A program made the translations under genes and the position numbers. The notes beneath the pieces were generated by a model. That model saw only the letters and a program-made list of their open reading frames with translations. It ran no database searches and was not told where the DNA came from. Source: Cardiobacterium hominis (lineage in GTDB: Bacteria > Pseudomonadota > Gammaproteobacteria > Cardiobacteriales > Cardiobacteriaceae). From it: a stretch of 64,000 nt of DNA. The DNA is taken from assembly GCF_900637305.1 (NCBI RefSeq), contig NZ_LR134365.1, positions 1,233,501-1,297,500 on the forward strand. Reading direction: 5' to 3'. Positions 1 to 7,839 of the stretch are shown here, one piece after another; positions within the stretch are counted from its first letter, which is position 1; every line of letters begins with the position of its first letter.

Positions 1-1
1 G

Positions 2-430
2 GCCGACGGCGACAGCTTTGCCGACCACATAATTACCCTCGACGGCCCCGGCATTGCCCGACTGGGCTGGCAGGACGGTCTGCTTGACCCCACGCCGCGC
101 CCCACAGAGACCGCCTTTGCCCTCGATTACGCGCAGTTTGCGAACGACGCCCTCATCTACCACACCCCCGGCGCGGCCCGCATCACCCTGCGCGGCAAAA
201 CGCCCGCGCCCGTGCTCACCGTCAGCTACGACGACCTGCCCTACCTCGGCTTGTGGACACCCGCCGACAAACAGGCGCCGTTCCTTTGCATCGAACCCTG
301 GGCGGGCGTGATGGACAGCGCCAGCCACGACGGCAACCTCGAAAACAAACTGGGCATCCAGCGCCTTGCCGCGCACGCCGACTGGCAACGCCACTACGAC
401 ATCCGCATTCACGACGAGGCACAATCATGA
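2..430 (+). CDS. Aldose 1-epimerase family protein (LacX/GalM-like), C-terminal part
   Basis: The reading frame is open from the window edge, so only the last 142 residues are seen. The segment EPWAGVMDSASHDGN followed by NKLGIQRL matches the C-terminal part of the LacX-like branch of the aldose 1-epimerase family, cytoplasmic beta-sandwich proteins that interconvert sugar anomers. The catalytic His and the N-terminal half lie outside the window. The stop codon overlaps the start of the phosphatase gene by ATGA, so the two are probably co-transcribed. The exact sugar substrate cannot be told from this tail. Confidence 0.75.
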   Translation, partial: ADGDSFADHIITLDGPGIARLGWQDGLLDPTPRPTETAFALDYAQFANDALIYHTPGAARITLRGKTPAPVLTVSYDDLPYLGLWTPADKQAPFLCIEPWAGVMDSASHDGNLENKLGIQRLAAHADWQRHYDIRIHDEAQS

Positions 431-1101
431 CCATCCGCGCCATCGCCTTTGATCTCGACGGTACCCTCTGCCACACCCTGCCCGACCTCGTCGCCGCCGC
501 CAACGCCAGCCGCGCCCACATGGGGCTGCCGCCGCTGCCGGATGCCACCATCGAAAGCTATATCGGCGACGGCATCCCGCGCCTGGTGCATCGCGTCCTC
601 ACCAACAGCCGCGATGGCGACGCCGACGCGCCGCCCGCCGCACACGCCGAAGTCTATCGCTATTTCACCGCCTACTATCTTGAGCATTTGAGCGACAAAA
701 CCCGCCCCTACCCGCAAGTGCCGGAAACCCTCGCCGCCCTCGCGCAGCGCGGCATCGCGCTTGCCGTCATCACCAACAAAAACGAAGCGCACGCCAAGCA
801 GCTACTCGCCGATCTTGACCTTGCGCACTACTTCGCGCGCATCTACGGCGGCGACAGCCTCGCGGAAAAAAAACCGTCGCCGCTGCCGCTTACGACCACC
901 GCCGCCGCCTTCGGCATTACGCCCGGCGAAATGCTGATGGTGGGCGATTCTGCCAACGACATCCTCGCCGGCAAAGCGGCGGGCTGCCCGACCGTTGCCG
1001 TCACCTACGGCTACGCCGACGTCCGCGCCTTGCAACAAACCCCGGCCACCCGCGCCGATTACCTCATTGACCAGTTCGCTGAACTGCTCACCCTTGTCTA
1101 A
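427..1101 (+). CDS. gph: Phosphoglycolate phosphatase, HAD family
   Basis: This 224-residue HAD hydrolase removes phosphate from 2-phosphoglycolate, a by-product of DNA repair and oxidative damage. HAD motif I is FDLDGTLCHT near the N-terminus, motif II is the VITNKN segment, motif III is the Lys in EKKPSP, and motif IV is MVGDSANDI, all in the expected order. The start is the ATG that overlaps the upstream stop by four bases; a longer in-frame extension would run through the epimerase gene and is rejected. Length fits Gph. HAD substrate specificity is hard to read from sequence, so a related sugar phosphatase remains possible. Confidence 0.85.
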   Translation: MTIRAIAFDLDGTLCHTLPDLVAAANASRAHMGLPPLPDATIESYIGDGIPRLVHRVLTNSRDGDADAPPAAHAEVYRYFTAYYLEHLSDKTRPYPQVPETLAALAQRGIALAVITNKNEAHAKQLLADLDLAHYFARIYGGDSLAEKKPSPLPLTTTAAAFGITPGEMLMVGDSANDILAGKAAGCPTVAVTYGYADVRALQQTPATRADYLIDQFAELLTLV

Positions 1102-1121
1102 CCCCAAGCAAAGGAAAACCC

Positions 1122-2012
1122 ATGACAAAAACCCTCCGCAGCCTGTGTGCCGCCGCACTCATCGCCCTTGCCGGCCTGCCAGCCAGCGCACAACAACTCA
1201 GTGACGCAGAGCGCGAAGCCAAAATGCAAGCCCTGCTTGCCCAGGCCGAACCGGGGCCGAAAACCGTCGATCTCGGCGCGCAGGCCAGCCTGCAACTGCC
1301 TGCCGGCATGGCCTTTTTACCGAAAAAACCGGCAAACGAGCTGATGGAACTGGCAGGAAACAGCGCCGATCCTGACCGCTACGGCATCATCATCCCCACC
1401 GGCGAAGCAGACGACTGGATGGCCGATCTTAGCTACACCGAGGCTGGCTACATCAAGGACGACGACGCCAAAAACTGGGACGTTGATGCCCTGCTGAAAA
1501 ACATCAAGGAAGGCACCAAAGAGCAAAACAAACAGCGCGCCCAACAAGGCATCCCGCCGCTGGAAGTGGGCGGCTGGGTAGAGAAACCGCACTATGACGC
1601 CAGCACCCAGCGCCTCATCTACTCGGTGGATGCCAAAACCGTGGGCAATGCCACCAGCAGCGTCAATTACAACACTTACGCGCTCGGCCGCTACGGTTAC
1701 ATCAGCCTCAACTTCGTCACCGAAATGGATGCCATCGAACGCTTCAAACCCACCGCGCAGCAACTGCTTGCCGCCATTGAATACCGCGCCGGTCAGCGTT
1801 ATGCCGATTTCAACCCCACCACCGATAAGATTGCCGAATACGGCATTGCCGCGCTGGTCGGCGGCCTGGCGGCGAAAAAACTCGGCCTGCTCGCGGTCAT
1901 CGCCGCCTTTGCCGTCAAATTCAGCAAACTGCTGATTGTGGGTGCGGTCGGCGTTATCTACGGCGTGAAAAAACTCTTTGGCGGACGCCGCCGCGAGGAA
2001 GACGACGAATAA
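1122..2012 (+). CDS. DUF2167 family membrane protein
   Basis: A 296-residue protein with an N-terminal signal peptide ending near PASAQ, a periplasmic region rich in charged residues, and a hydrophobic C-terminal hairpin (about residues 245-285) ending in a basic-acidic tail. The segments GIIIPTGEADDW and NYNTYALGRYGY fit my recollection of the DUF2167 family, inner-membrane-anchored proteins of unknown function. It follows gph by 20 bases and may share its transcript. A strong hairpin terminator lies just downstream. No biochemical role can be assigned. Confidence 0.75.
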   Translation: MTKTLRSLCAAALIALAGLPASAQQLSDAEREAKMQALLAQAEPGPKTVDLGAQASLQLPAGMAFLPKKPANELMELAGNSADPDRYGIIIPTGEADDWMADLSYTEAGYIKDDDAKNWDVDALLKNIKEGTKEQNKQRAQQGIPPLEVGGWVEKPHYDASTQRLIYSVDAKTVGNATSSVNYNTYALGRYGYISLNFVTEMDAIERFKPTAQQLLAAIEYRAGQRYADFNPTTDKIAEYGIAALVGGLAAKKLGLLAVIAAFAVKFSKLLIVGAVGVIYGVKKLFGGRRREEDDE

Positions 2013-2035
2013 GCGTCGCATATCACCCGCCACGC

Positions 2036-2070
2036 AAAAAGGCTGTTTCGGAAGAAACAGCCTTTTCTTT
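2036..2070. terminator. Bidirectional rho-independent terminator
   Basis: An 11-bp perfect stem (AAGGCTGTTTC / GAAACAGCCTT) with a GGAA loop is flanked by A residues on the left and a T-rich tail on the right. It can therefore end transcription of the DUF2167 gene and of the convergent livF operon. Confidence 0.9.
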
Positions 2071-2117
2071 TGAAAATGTCGCCGCCTGTTTGGGTTGGCG
2101 CGGGCGGCGACACTGCG

Positions 2118-2819
2118 CTACCCGCCCAGATACGCCTTGCGGACGGCGTCGCTTTTCAGCAGGTTCTCGCCGCTGTCGCTGTGGGTGATGCGCCCCAGCT
2201 CAAGGATGTAGCCGCGGTCGGCGATTTGCAGCGCCTTGTGCGCGTTCTGCTCTACCAGAAAGAGGGTGATGCCCTGCGCGCGGATGTCGCGGATGATGTC
2301 AAAGATTTGCGCGATGATAATCGGCGCGAGGCCGAGCGAGGGTTCGTCCAAGAGCAGCAGTTTCGGCTTCATCATCAATCCGCGGCCGATGGCGAGCATT
2401 TGCTGTTCGCCGCCGGAGAGGGTGCCCGCGCGCTGGCTGCGCCGCTCCAGGAGGCGCGGGAAAAGCTGGTAGATGTGCTCCAGGCTTTTTTGGTTTTCGG
2501 CTTTTGTCTGGTGGAAGCCGCCCAGTTCGAGGTTTTCTTCGATGGTGAGCGCCGGGAAGATGCGCCGTCCTTCGGGGACGAGGGCGATGCCGCGCTGGCT
2601 GATTTTGTGCGTCGGCACGCGGGTGAGGTTTTCGCCGCGGTATTCGATTTTGCCGGCACTCGCGCGCGGGCTGCCGCAGATGGTGTTGAGCAGGGTGCTT
2701 TTGCCCGCGCCGTTCGCGCCGATGAGGGTGACGATTTCGCCTTGTTCGACGCTGAGCGAGACGCCTTTCAGCGCTTCGATGGGGCCGTAGTGGGTGTGCA
2801 GGTTTTCGATGTGCAGCAT
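2118..2819 (-). CDS. livF: Branched-chain amino-acid ABC transporter ATP-binding protein LivF
   Basis: One of the two cytoplasmic ATPases of a high-affinity leucine/isoleucine/valine importer, 233 residues. Walker A is GANGAGKST, the signature is LSGGEQQ, Walker B is LLLLDEPSLGLAP, and the H-loop sits in LVEQNAH, an unusual but family-typical form. It is the last gene of the livH-livM-livG-livF run; its ATG overlaps the livG stop, indicating translational coupling. The order H-M-G-F is the classical one. Transport of another amide or amino acid by this paralogue-rich family cannot be excluded. Confidence 0.92.
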   Translation of the reverse strand: MLHIENLHTHYGPIEALKGVSLSVEQGEIVTLIGANGAGKSTLLNTICGSPRASAGKIEYRGENLTRVPTHKISQRGIALVPEGRRIFPALTIEENLELGGFHQTKAENQKSLEHIYQLFPRLLERRSQRAGTLSGGEQQMLAIGRGLMMKPKLLLLDEPSLGLAPIIIAQIFDIIRDIRAQGITLFLVEQNAHKALQIADRGYILELGRITHSDSGENLLKSDAVRKAYLGG

Positions 2820-3580
2820 CAGGCTTCTCCGAGGTAGGCTTTGATGACGTCCGGGTTGTTGCGGATGTCGTCCGGGCTGCCGTAGGCGATGGGACGGCCG
2901 TTTTCCATGACCATGATGTGCTCGGAGACGCGCATGATGAGGCTCATGTCGTGCTCAATCAGCAGCACGCTGATGCCGTGTGTGTCGCGCAGGGTTTCGA
3001 TGAGGGTAACGAGCGCCGCGGTTTCTTGCGGGTTCAGCCCGGCCGCCGGTTCGTCCAGGATGAGGACTCTAGGGGCGGTCATCATGCAGCGCGCGATTTC
3101 CAGCCGCCGCTGTTGGCCGTAGGCGAGGCTGCCCGCTTCATGGTTGGCGAACGCCCGCAGCTCGAAGGTGTCCAGCCATTTGGCGGCGTGCTCTTTGGCG
3201 ACGCGCTCGCTGTTTCGGTAGCGGCGGCTGTGCAGGATGCCGCTCCAGTAGCGGGTGTCAAGGTGGTTGTGCCGCGCGACGAGGAGGTTTTCCAGCACGG
3301 TCATTTCGCGGAAGAGGCGGATGTTCTGGAAGGTGCGGGTCAGGCCTTTTTGCGCGATGCGGTGGCTGGGCAGGCCGGTGATGTCTTCGCCATCAAGGGT
3401 GATTTGTCCGCCGCTTGGCTGGTAGAAGCCGCTGATGCAGTTGAAGACGGTGGTTTTGCCCGCGCCGTTCGGGCCGATGATGGCGGCAATCTGGCGCGGT
3501 TCCAGGCTGAAGTGGACGTTATCAACGGCAACGAGGCCGCCAAATTGCATGCGCAGGTTTTCGACGGTAAGCAGGCTCAT
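2819..3580 (-). CDS. livG: Branched-chain amino-acid ABC transporter ATP-binding protein LivG
   Basis: The second ATPase of the Liv importer, 253 residues. Walker A is GPNGAGKTT, the signature region is LAYGQQRRLEIAR, and Walker B is RVLILDEPAAGLNP, with the H-loop in LIEHDM. The AYGQQR form in place of LSGGQ is normal for LivG. The start is the ATG giving MSLLTVEN, which overlaps the livM stop; an 18-residue upstream extension within livM is not supported. It pairs with LivF on the LivH/LivM membrane pore. Confidence 0.92.
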   Translation of the reverse strand: MSLLTVENLRMQFGGLVAVDNVHFSLEPRQIAAIIGPNGAGKTTVFNCISGFYQPSGGQITLDGEDITGLPSHRIAQKGLTRTFQNIRLFREMTVLENLLVARHNHLDTRYWSGILHSRRYRNSERVAKEHAAKWLDTFELRAFANHEAGSLAYGQQRRLEIARCMMTAPRVLILDEPAAGLNPQETAALVTLIETLRDTHGISVLLIEHDMSLIMRVSEHIMVMENGRPIAYGSPDDIRNNPDVIKAYLGEA

Positions 3581-4806
3581 TCGGGTAGCTCCATTTTCGG
3601 GCGTTGTGCCGGAATCAGTCCCTGCGGGCGCCAAATCATCATTAGCACCATCACCGCGCCGAAGATAATCATGCGGTATTGGGAAAATTCGCGCGCGATT
3701 TCCGGGATGATGGTCAGGGCGAGCGCGGCGAGGATGACGCCGGTCTGCGAGCCCATGCCGCCCAGGACGACGATGGCAAGCATGATGGCGGATTCCCAGA
3801 AGGTGAAGGAATCGGGCGTTACCGAGCCTTGGAAGGCGGCGTAAAACGCGCCCGCGAGTCCGGCGAACGCCGCGCCGATGGCAAAGGCCGAGAGTTTGAT
3901 GCCGGTGGTATTGACGCCGAGCGAGCGGCAGGCGATTTCGTCCTCACGCAGCGCTTCCCAGGCGCGGCCAATCGGCATGCGCAAGAGGCGGTTAATCACC
4001 CACAGCGTTAGCAGGCAGAGGCCGAGGATGATGAGGTAGAGGAAGATGCCACGCTGTTCGGTGCTGAAGGGAATACCGACGAGTTCGTGGAAGGGCGTTT
4101 CGCCCGCGCCGCCCTTGCGGGTGAAGACGATGTTAAACAGCCCCGGCTTAGGGATATTGTTGATGCCCTTTGGGCCGTTGGTGAGGCTGTCCAGATTGTT
4201 GAGCAGGATGCGGATAATTTCGCCGAAGCCGAGAGTAACGATGGCGAGGTAGTCGCCGCGCAGCCGCAGCACCGGGAAACCGAGGAGCAGGCCGAGCGCG
4301 CCGGTGAGCAGGGCGGCAATCGGCAGCGTTGTCCAGAAGCCGACGCCGTGCTGCGCGAGGATGGCGTAGCAATAGGCGCCGACCGCATAAAAAGCGACGT
4401 GGCCGAGGTCGAGCAGCCCGGCATAGCCGACGACGATGTTCAGACTCAAACCGAGCATGACGTAAATCAGCGCCAGCGTTGCCACATTCACCGCCCCGCG
4501 CGAGCCGAAAACCGGGACGAAAAAGGCGGCGACGATGAGCAGCGCCAGCACGACGCCGCGGTGGTTTTCAATATAAGCGGCGGGGCTGAAACGCGGGTTG
4601 CGCGGCAGGCGGTGCTTCGCCTGAATGGCAAGCGGCAGCAAGAGTTGCGCGATGAAGACGACCGCTGCGGCGTAGAGACAATGTTGCCACTGGCCGGTGA
4701 GCGACAGCCCCTGCGCGCTTTGATTGAGATGAACGCCGAGAATCGGCAGGGTGATGAAGAAAGTCAGCGCCGCGGCGAGGGCGGCATAAAGCAGGTAGCG
4801 CATCAC
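3577..4806 (-). CDS. livM: Branched-chain amino-acid ABC transporter permease LivM
   Basis: A 409-residue inner-membrane permease with about ten hydrophobic segments. The core block NIVVGYAGLLDLGHVAFYAV and the loop EDEIACRSLGVN, which contacts the ATPase, are diagnostic of LivM. Like the enterobacterial protein it carries an N-terminal extension (about residues 1-100) before the conserved transporter core. The start overlaps the livH stop by four bases. It forms the translocation channel with LivH. Confidence 0.92.
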   Translation of the reverse strand: MMRYLLYAALAAALTFFITLPILGVHLNQSAQGLSLTGQWQHCLYAAAVVFIAQLLLPLAIQAKHRLPRNPRFSPAAYIENHRGVVLALLIVAAFFVPVFGSRGAVNVATLALIYVMLGLSLNIVVGYAGLLDLGHVAFYAVGAYCYAILAQHGVGFWTTLPIAALLTGALGLLLGFPVLRLRGDYLAIVTLGFGEIIRILLNNLDSLTNGPKGINNIPKPGLFNIVFTRKGGAGETPFHELVGIPFSTEQRGIFLYLIILGLCLLTLWVINRLLRMPIGRAWEALREDEIACRSLGVNTTGIKLSAFAIGAAFAGLAGAFYAAFQGSVTPDSFTFWESAIMLAIVVLGGMGSQTGVILAALALTIIPEIAREFSQYRMIIFGAVMVLMMIWRPQGLIPAQRPKMELPE

Positions 4807-5717
4807 ACTTTCTCCACTTCAGGTTTGCCGAGAATGCCGGAAGGGCGGATGAGCAGCACCACAATCAGCAGGGAAAAAGCGACCAAATCCTTGTATTCGC
4901 TGGCGAGATAGGCGGAGGCGAAACTCTCGGAAAGGCCGAGGATAAAGCCGCCGAGCATCGCCCCCGGAATCGAGCCGATGCCGCCCAAAACGGCTGCGGT
5001 AAACGCCTTCATCCCGGCGACAAAACCCATGTACGGGGTAATTGTGCCGTAGTAGAGGGCGACGAGAATGCCCGCGATGGCGGCGAGCGCGGCGCCGATG
5101 ACGAAGGTCAGCGCGATAATCTTGTCCGCATCAATGCCGAGCAGCTTTGCCATACCGATGTCCGAGGCGCAGGCGCGGCAGGCCATGCCGGTTTTCGATT
5201 TCTTGATAAACAGGTTGAGGGCGAGCATCGCGGCAAGCGTTACCACGAAAATGATGATTTGCAGCGCCGAGAGCGAGACGCTCATGCCGTGGTCATTGGC
5301 GAGCAACTCCCAGCGCGCGGTCAGCACCGGTTGCAGGGCGATATCCTTGTTGCTTTGCCCCAGGGCGACGAAATTCTGCAAAAAGATGGACATGCCGATG
5401 GCAGAAATCAGCGGCACCAGGCGCGGACTGTTGCGCAGCGGCTTGTAGGCAATCTTCTCGACCGCGAAGCCGTAGCCGCCGGTCAAAACGACGGCAATCA
5501 AAATGGCGAGGATGATGACCAGCGTCAGCGGCAGGCCGAACGCGGGCAGACCCACCAGCGACACCACGCCGACATAAGCGCCAATCATGTAAATCTCGCC
5601 GTGGGCGAAGTTAATCAGGCCGATGATGCCATAGACCATGGTGTAGCCGATGGCAATCAGCGCATAAATGCTGCCGAGGGTGAGGCCGTTGATAATTTGT
5701 TGAAGGAAGTTGTACAT
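4803..5717 (-). CDS. livH: Branched-chain amino-acid ABC transporter permease LivH
   Basis: A 304-residue permease beginning MYNFLQQIINGLTLGS, with the LivH hallmark YGIIGLINFAHGEIYMIGAY and a coupling-loop segment ACASDIGMAKLLGI. It is first in the four-gene minus-strand operon. The binding-protein gene on the same strand lies about 780 bases upstream, separated by repeats and a MITE, so the permease-ATPase genes must either have their own promoter in that gap or rely on read-through. Confidence 0.92.
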   Translation of the reverse strand: MYNFLQQIINGLTLGSIYALIAIGYTMVYGIIGLINFAHGEIYMIGAYVGVVSLVGLPAFGLPLTLVIILAILIAVVLTGGYGFAVEKIAYKPLRNSPRLVPLISAIGMSIFLQNFVALGQSNKDIALQPVLTARWELLANDHGMSVSLSALQIIIFVVTLAAMLALNLFIKKSKTGMACRACASDIGMAKLLGIDADKIIALTFVIGAALAAIAGILVALYYGTITPYMGFVAGMKAFTAAVLGGIGSIPGAMLGGFILGLSESFASAYLASEYKDLVAFSLLIVVLLIRPSGILGKPEVEKV

Positions 5718-5733
5718 GGGTTAAAAAAGGATA

Positions 5734-5752
5734 GGGTGCGCCGAGGCGCACC
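5734..5752. repeat. GGTGCGCC palindromic repeat
   Basis: GGTGCGCCGAGGCGCACC is a near-perfect hairpin 17 bases upstream of livH. The same unit occurs at 62447-62517 in an inverted pair, so it is a dispersed repeat rather than a liv-specific operator. Confidence 0.7.
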
Positions 5753-5771
5753 ATTACTGAAACGATGGATG

Positions 5772-5878
5772 TATAGCCATCCCCCGAAAGCCTCATACGG
5801 TGTTGCGTCGCTTCGCCGTACAACCGCGTACTGTCTTCAGCGACGCGCCTTGTCTGAGGCTTTCGGTGTATGGCTATA
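5772..5878. repeat. Correia-like (CREE/NEMIS-like) miniature element, 107 bp
   Basis: The element begins TATAG and ends CTATA. It has long inverted arms: CCGAAAGCCTCA near the left and TGAGGCTTTCGG near the right. A second inner pair is GCGTCGCT and AGCGACGC. Read on the minus strand it contains GACAAGGCG, AGACAGTAC and TTGTACGG in the order I remember from the short form (about 105 bp) of the Neisseria Correia element, while the outer arms differ in sequence but still pair. It lies upstream of livH. The Neisseria comparison is from memory and needs alignment. Confidence 0.6.
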
Positions 5879-5907
5879 AAAACAAATGCGGGAATACCGC
5901 CGATAAA

Positions 5908-5965
5908 CCCCCTCCCCTGCAGGACGCGCCAGCGTCCGCAGCGGGGGAGGGCCGGGGAGGGGGTG
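5908..5965. repeat. GC-rich REP-like palindrome
   Basis: CCCCCTCCCCTGC on the left pairs with GCGGGGGAGGG on the right, and an inner hairpin GGACGC/GCGTCC sits between them. The trailing GGGGAGGGGGTG matches the copy at 31202-31254, which has the same outer arms and a different inner loop. Intergenic, with no coding potential. Confidence 0.65.
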
Positions 5966-6010
5966 AGCAATCATTGATGAATCGAAATTTCGGTTTTTCA
6001 ATTAATTACT

Positions 6011-6041
6011 GCCCTCACCCCAACCCCTCTCCCAAAGGGAG
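6011..6041. repeat. Left half of a CCTCTCCC palindromic repeat split by the MITE
   Basis: CTCACCCCAACCCCTCTCCC followed by AAAGGGAG. If the 214-bp insertion at 6042-6255 and one copy of its 10-bp duplication are removed, the halves rejoin into CCCCTCTCCCAAAGGGAGAG plus GGG, a clean hairpin that continues CTCATTCGCC. Confidence 0.6.
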
Positions 6042-6255
6042 CACTACTGTCCGGAATATTTTTTTGGATGAAATTCTTTTTAAAACAGTATGATTTATAC
6101 AGATTCCCCCGTAATAACGCGCCATATCACACCTCAAAAAGCTACTTTTGAGCACTATTTTGGGGTGCCTGACGCATCGCACGCGGTTCTGTATGGTGAT
6201 TATTCACATGATTTATAAGCATTTTATCAACCAAAAATTATTCCGGACACTAGTG
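6042..6255. mobile_element. Non-autonomous MITE, 214 bp, with 17-bp terminal inverted repeats
   Basis: The left end CACTACTGTCCGGAATA and the reverse complement of the right end, CACTAGTGTCCGGAATA, differ at one base. The element is flanked by a perfect 10-bp direct repeat CCAAAGGGAG (6032-6041 and 6256-6265), the signature of transposition. It is AT-rich against a GC-rich background and has no coding frame. A 10-bp duplication is typical of several IS4-family elements; assigning the mobilising transposase is inference, and none with these ends is present in this window. Confidence 0.85.
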
Positions 6256-6451
6256 CCAAAGGGAGAGGGGCTCATTCGCCGAATTGTCAACAGCCTCTAG
6301 GGAGGGGTAGCGGTATTTATTATCTAACCGCAAGCCATTTTGAATAGCCGTTCCCTAAAACCAATAAAAATTGGTCTTCATTAATAACACAGACTGTTAA
6401 AGGAACCGGAATGGATGACGGAGGGACATGGTGATAACGCGAACCTGATTT

Positions 6452-6490
6452 ACCCCCCCCTCCCCAACCCCGCCCCCACAGGGGAGGGAG
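6452..6490. repeat. GC-rich REP-like palindrome downstream of the Liv binding protein
   Basis: ACCCCCCCCTCCCC is followed by an inverse GGGGAGGGAGT immediately after the binding-protein stop codon. It belongs to the CCCTCCCC/GGGGAGGG family seen at 5908, 31202 and 31333, and could act as a 3-prime mRNA hairpin. Confidence 0.5.
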
Positions 6491-6495
6491 TAGTT

Positions 6496-7593
6496 TTACT
6501 TACTCTTCAACACCTTCTTCCCGTCGGCGTGCAATTCATACACCACCGAATGGAAATCCTTGAGGTCGCCGTTTTTCTCAAAACTGATCTTGCCGATGGC
6601 GGTGTCGTACTCGCCCTCGCGCAGCGTCTTGGCGATAGTCTCCGGGTCGTCGCTACCGGCGCGTTTTGCCGCCTCACCCAGCACCTGCACCGCCGCATAA
6701 CTGGGCATGACGAACGGGCCGTTCGGGTCCTGCTTCTTCGCCTTGATGGCTTCAACAATAGCGGCGTTTTCCGGCGCGGCAGAAAAATCCATCGGCACCG
6801 TCGCCAGTACCCCTTCCGCCGCACTGCCGGCAATGGCGAACAAATCGGCGTTATCGACGCCGTCCGCGCCCATGAACACCGGCTTGAAGCCCTGATCCGC
6901 GCCCTGGCGCAAAATCGCGCCCGCTTCCGGGTGGAAACCACCCCAGTACACAAAATCCACATTGGCGTTCTTCAACTTGGTAATCAGCGCGGAAAAATCG
7001 CTCTGCCCCTTGTTCACGCCTTCAACGATGACCGGCTCAATACCGCGCGCCTTCAAATCCGCGGCGACCGCATCGACCAGTCCCTGGCCATACGCCTGCT
7101 TGTCGTGCAAGAGGGCGATGTGCTTCGGCTTGATGACATCGGCGATGTAGGCGGCGCTCACCGGCGCGCTTTGCAAGTCGGTGCCGATGGTGCGCAGGAT
7201 GGTGCTGTAACCCTTCTGCGACAGCTCCGGCGAAGTGGACGCGGCGGTAATCATCACGATGCCGTTCTCGTCGTAAATCTCGGCGGCGGGCATGGTGGAA
7301 GATGAACACAGGTGGCCGATGACGAACTTCACGCCGTCATTGACGATCTGGTTGGCGACCGTCACCGCCTGCTTCGGCTCGCAAGCGTCGTCGTAGGACT
7401 TGACGACGAGCTTCTTGCCGTTAAAACCGCCGTTGGCGTTCAAAAAATCAATCGCGGCCTCGGCGCCAATCTTCTGAATCGTGCCGTATTGCGTGACCGG
7501 GCCAGTCTCCGGACCGGCGAGGGCGATGGTAATCGTGTCTTCGGCGTGCGCGAAAGCGGCGGCAAAAACGAGGGCAAACAGGGTCTTTTTCAT
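6496..7593 (-). CDS. livJ: Branched-chain amino-acid ABC transporter substrate-binding protein
   Basis: A 365-residue periplasmic binding protein with a 17-residue signal peptide (MKKTLFALVFAAAFAHA). The N-terminal TITIALAGPETGPVTQYG and the later VKFVIGHLCSSSTMPAAEIY and WGGFHPEAGAI segments are typical of the LivJ/LivK Venus-flytrap family. It delivers Leu/Ile/Val to LivHMGF, encoded downstream on the same strand but separated by about 780 bases of repeats. It is transcribed divergently from fadD. Confidence 0.88.
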   Translation of the reverse strand: MKKTLFALVFAAAFAHAEDTITIALAGPETGPVTQYGTIQKIGAEAAIDFLNANGGFNGKKLVVKSYDDACEPKQAVTVANQIVNDGVKFVIGHLCSSSTMPAAEIYDENGIVMITAASTSPELSQKGYSTILRTIGTDLQSAPVSAAYIADVIKPKHIALLHDKQAYGQGLVDAVAADLKARGIEPVIVEGVNKGQSDFSALITKLKNANVDFVYWGGFHPEAGAILRQGADQGFKPVFMGADGVDNADLFAIAGSAAEGVLATVPMDFSAAPENAAIVEAIKAKKQDPNGPFVMPSYAAVQVLGEAAKRAGSDDPETIAKTLREGEYDTAIGKISFEKNGDLKDFHSVVYELHADGKKVLKSK

Positions 7594-7839
7594 GACAACT
7601 CCGTGAGATTAAGGAAAGGCTGCGCAGTTTCGGCAAAAGCCGCGATGATGTCAAGCGCTTTATGGGGAATATCGCTAAGATATGCGGTGAAAATTAGCGA
7701 GAAATGCGTTTTCTTGTCGCAATGCATAGCGAAAAACAACGGCGCTGCTGAAAAACCGGCGTAAAGCGCAGGAAAATCGCCGTTTGTCGGCTGTTCGCTT
7801 TATAGTATTGCCACCGATAAACCAGTATAAAGGAAGCTC

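Noticed and set aside
5800-6093. Open frame of 97 codons across the Correia-like element and REP palindrome
   Set aside because: It runs through repeats and a MITE end; no start signal and no protein-like composition.
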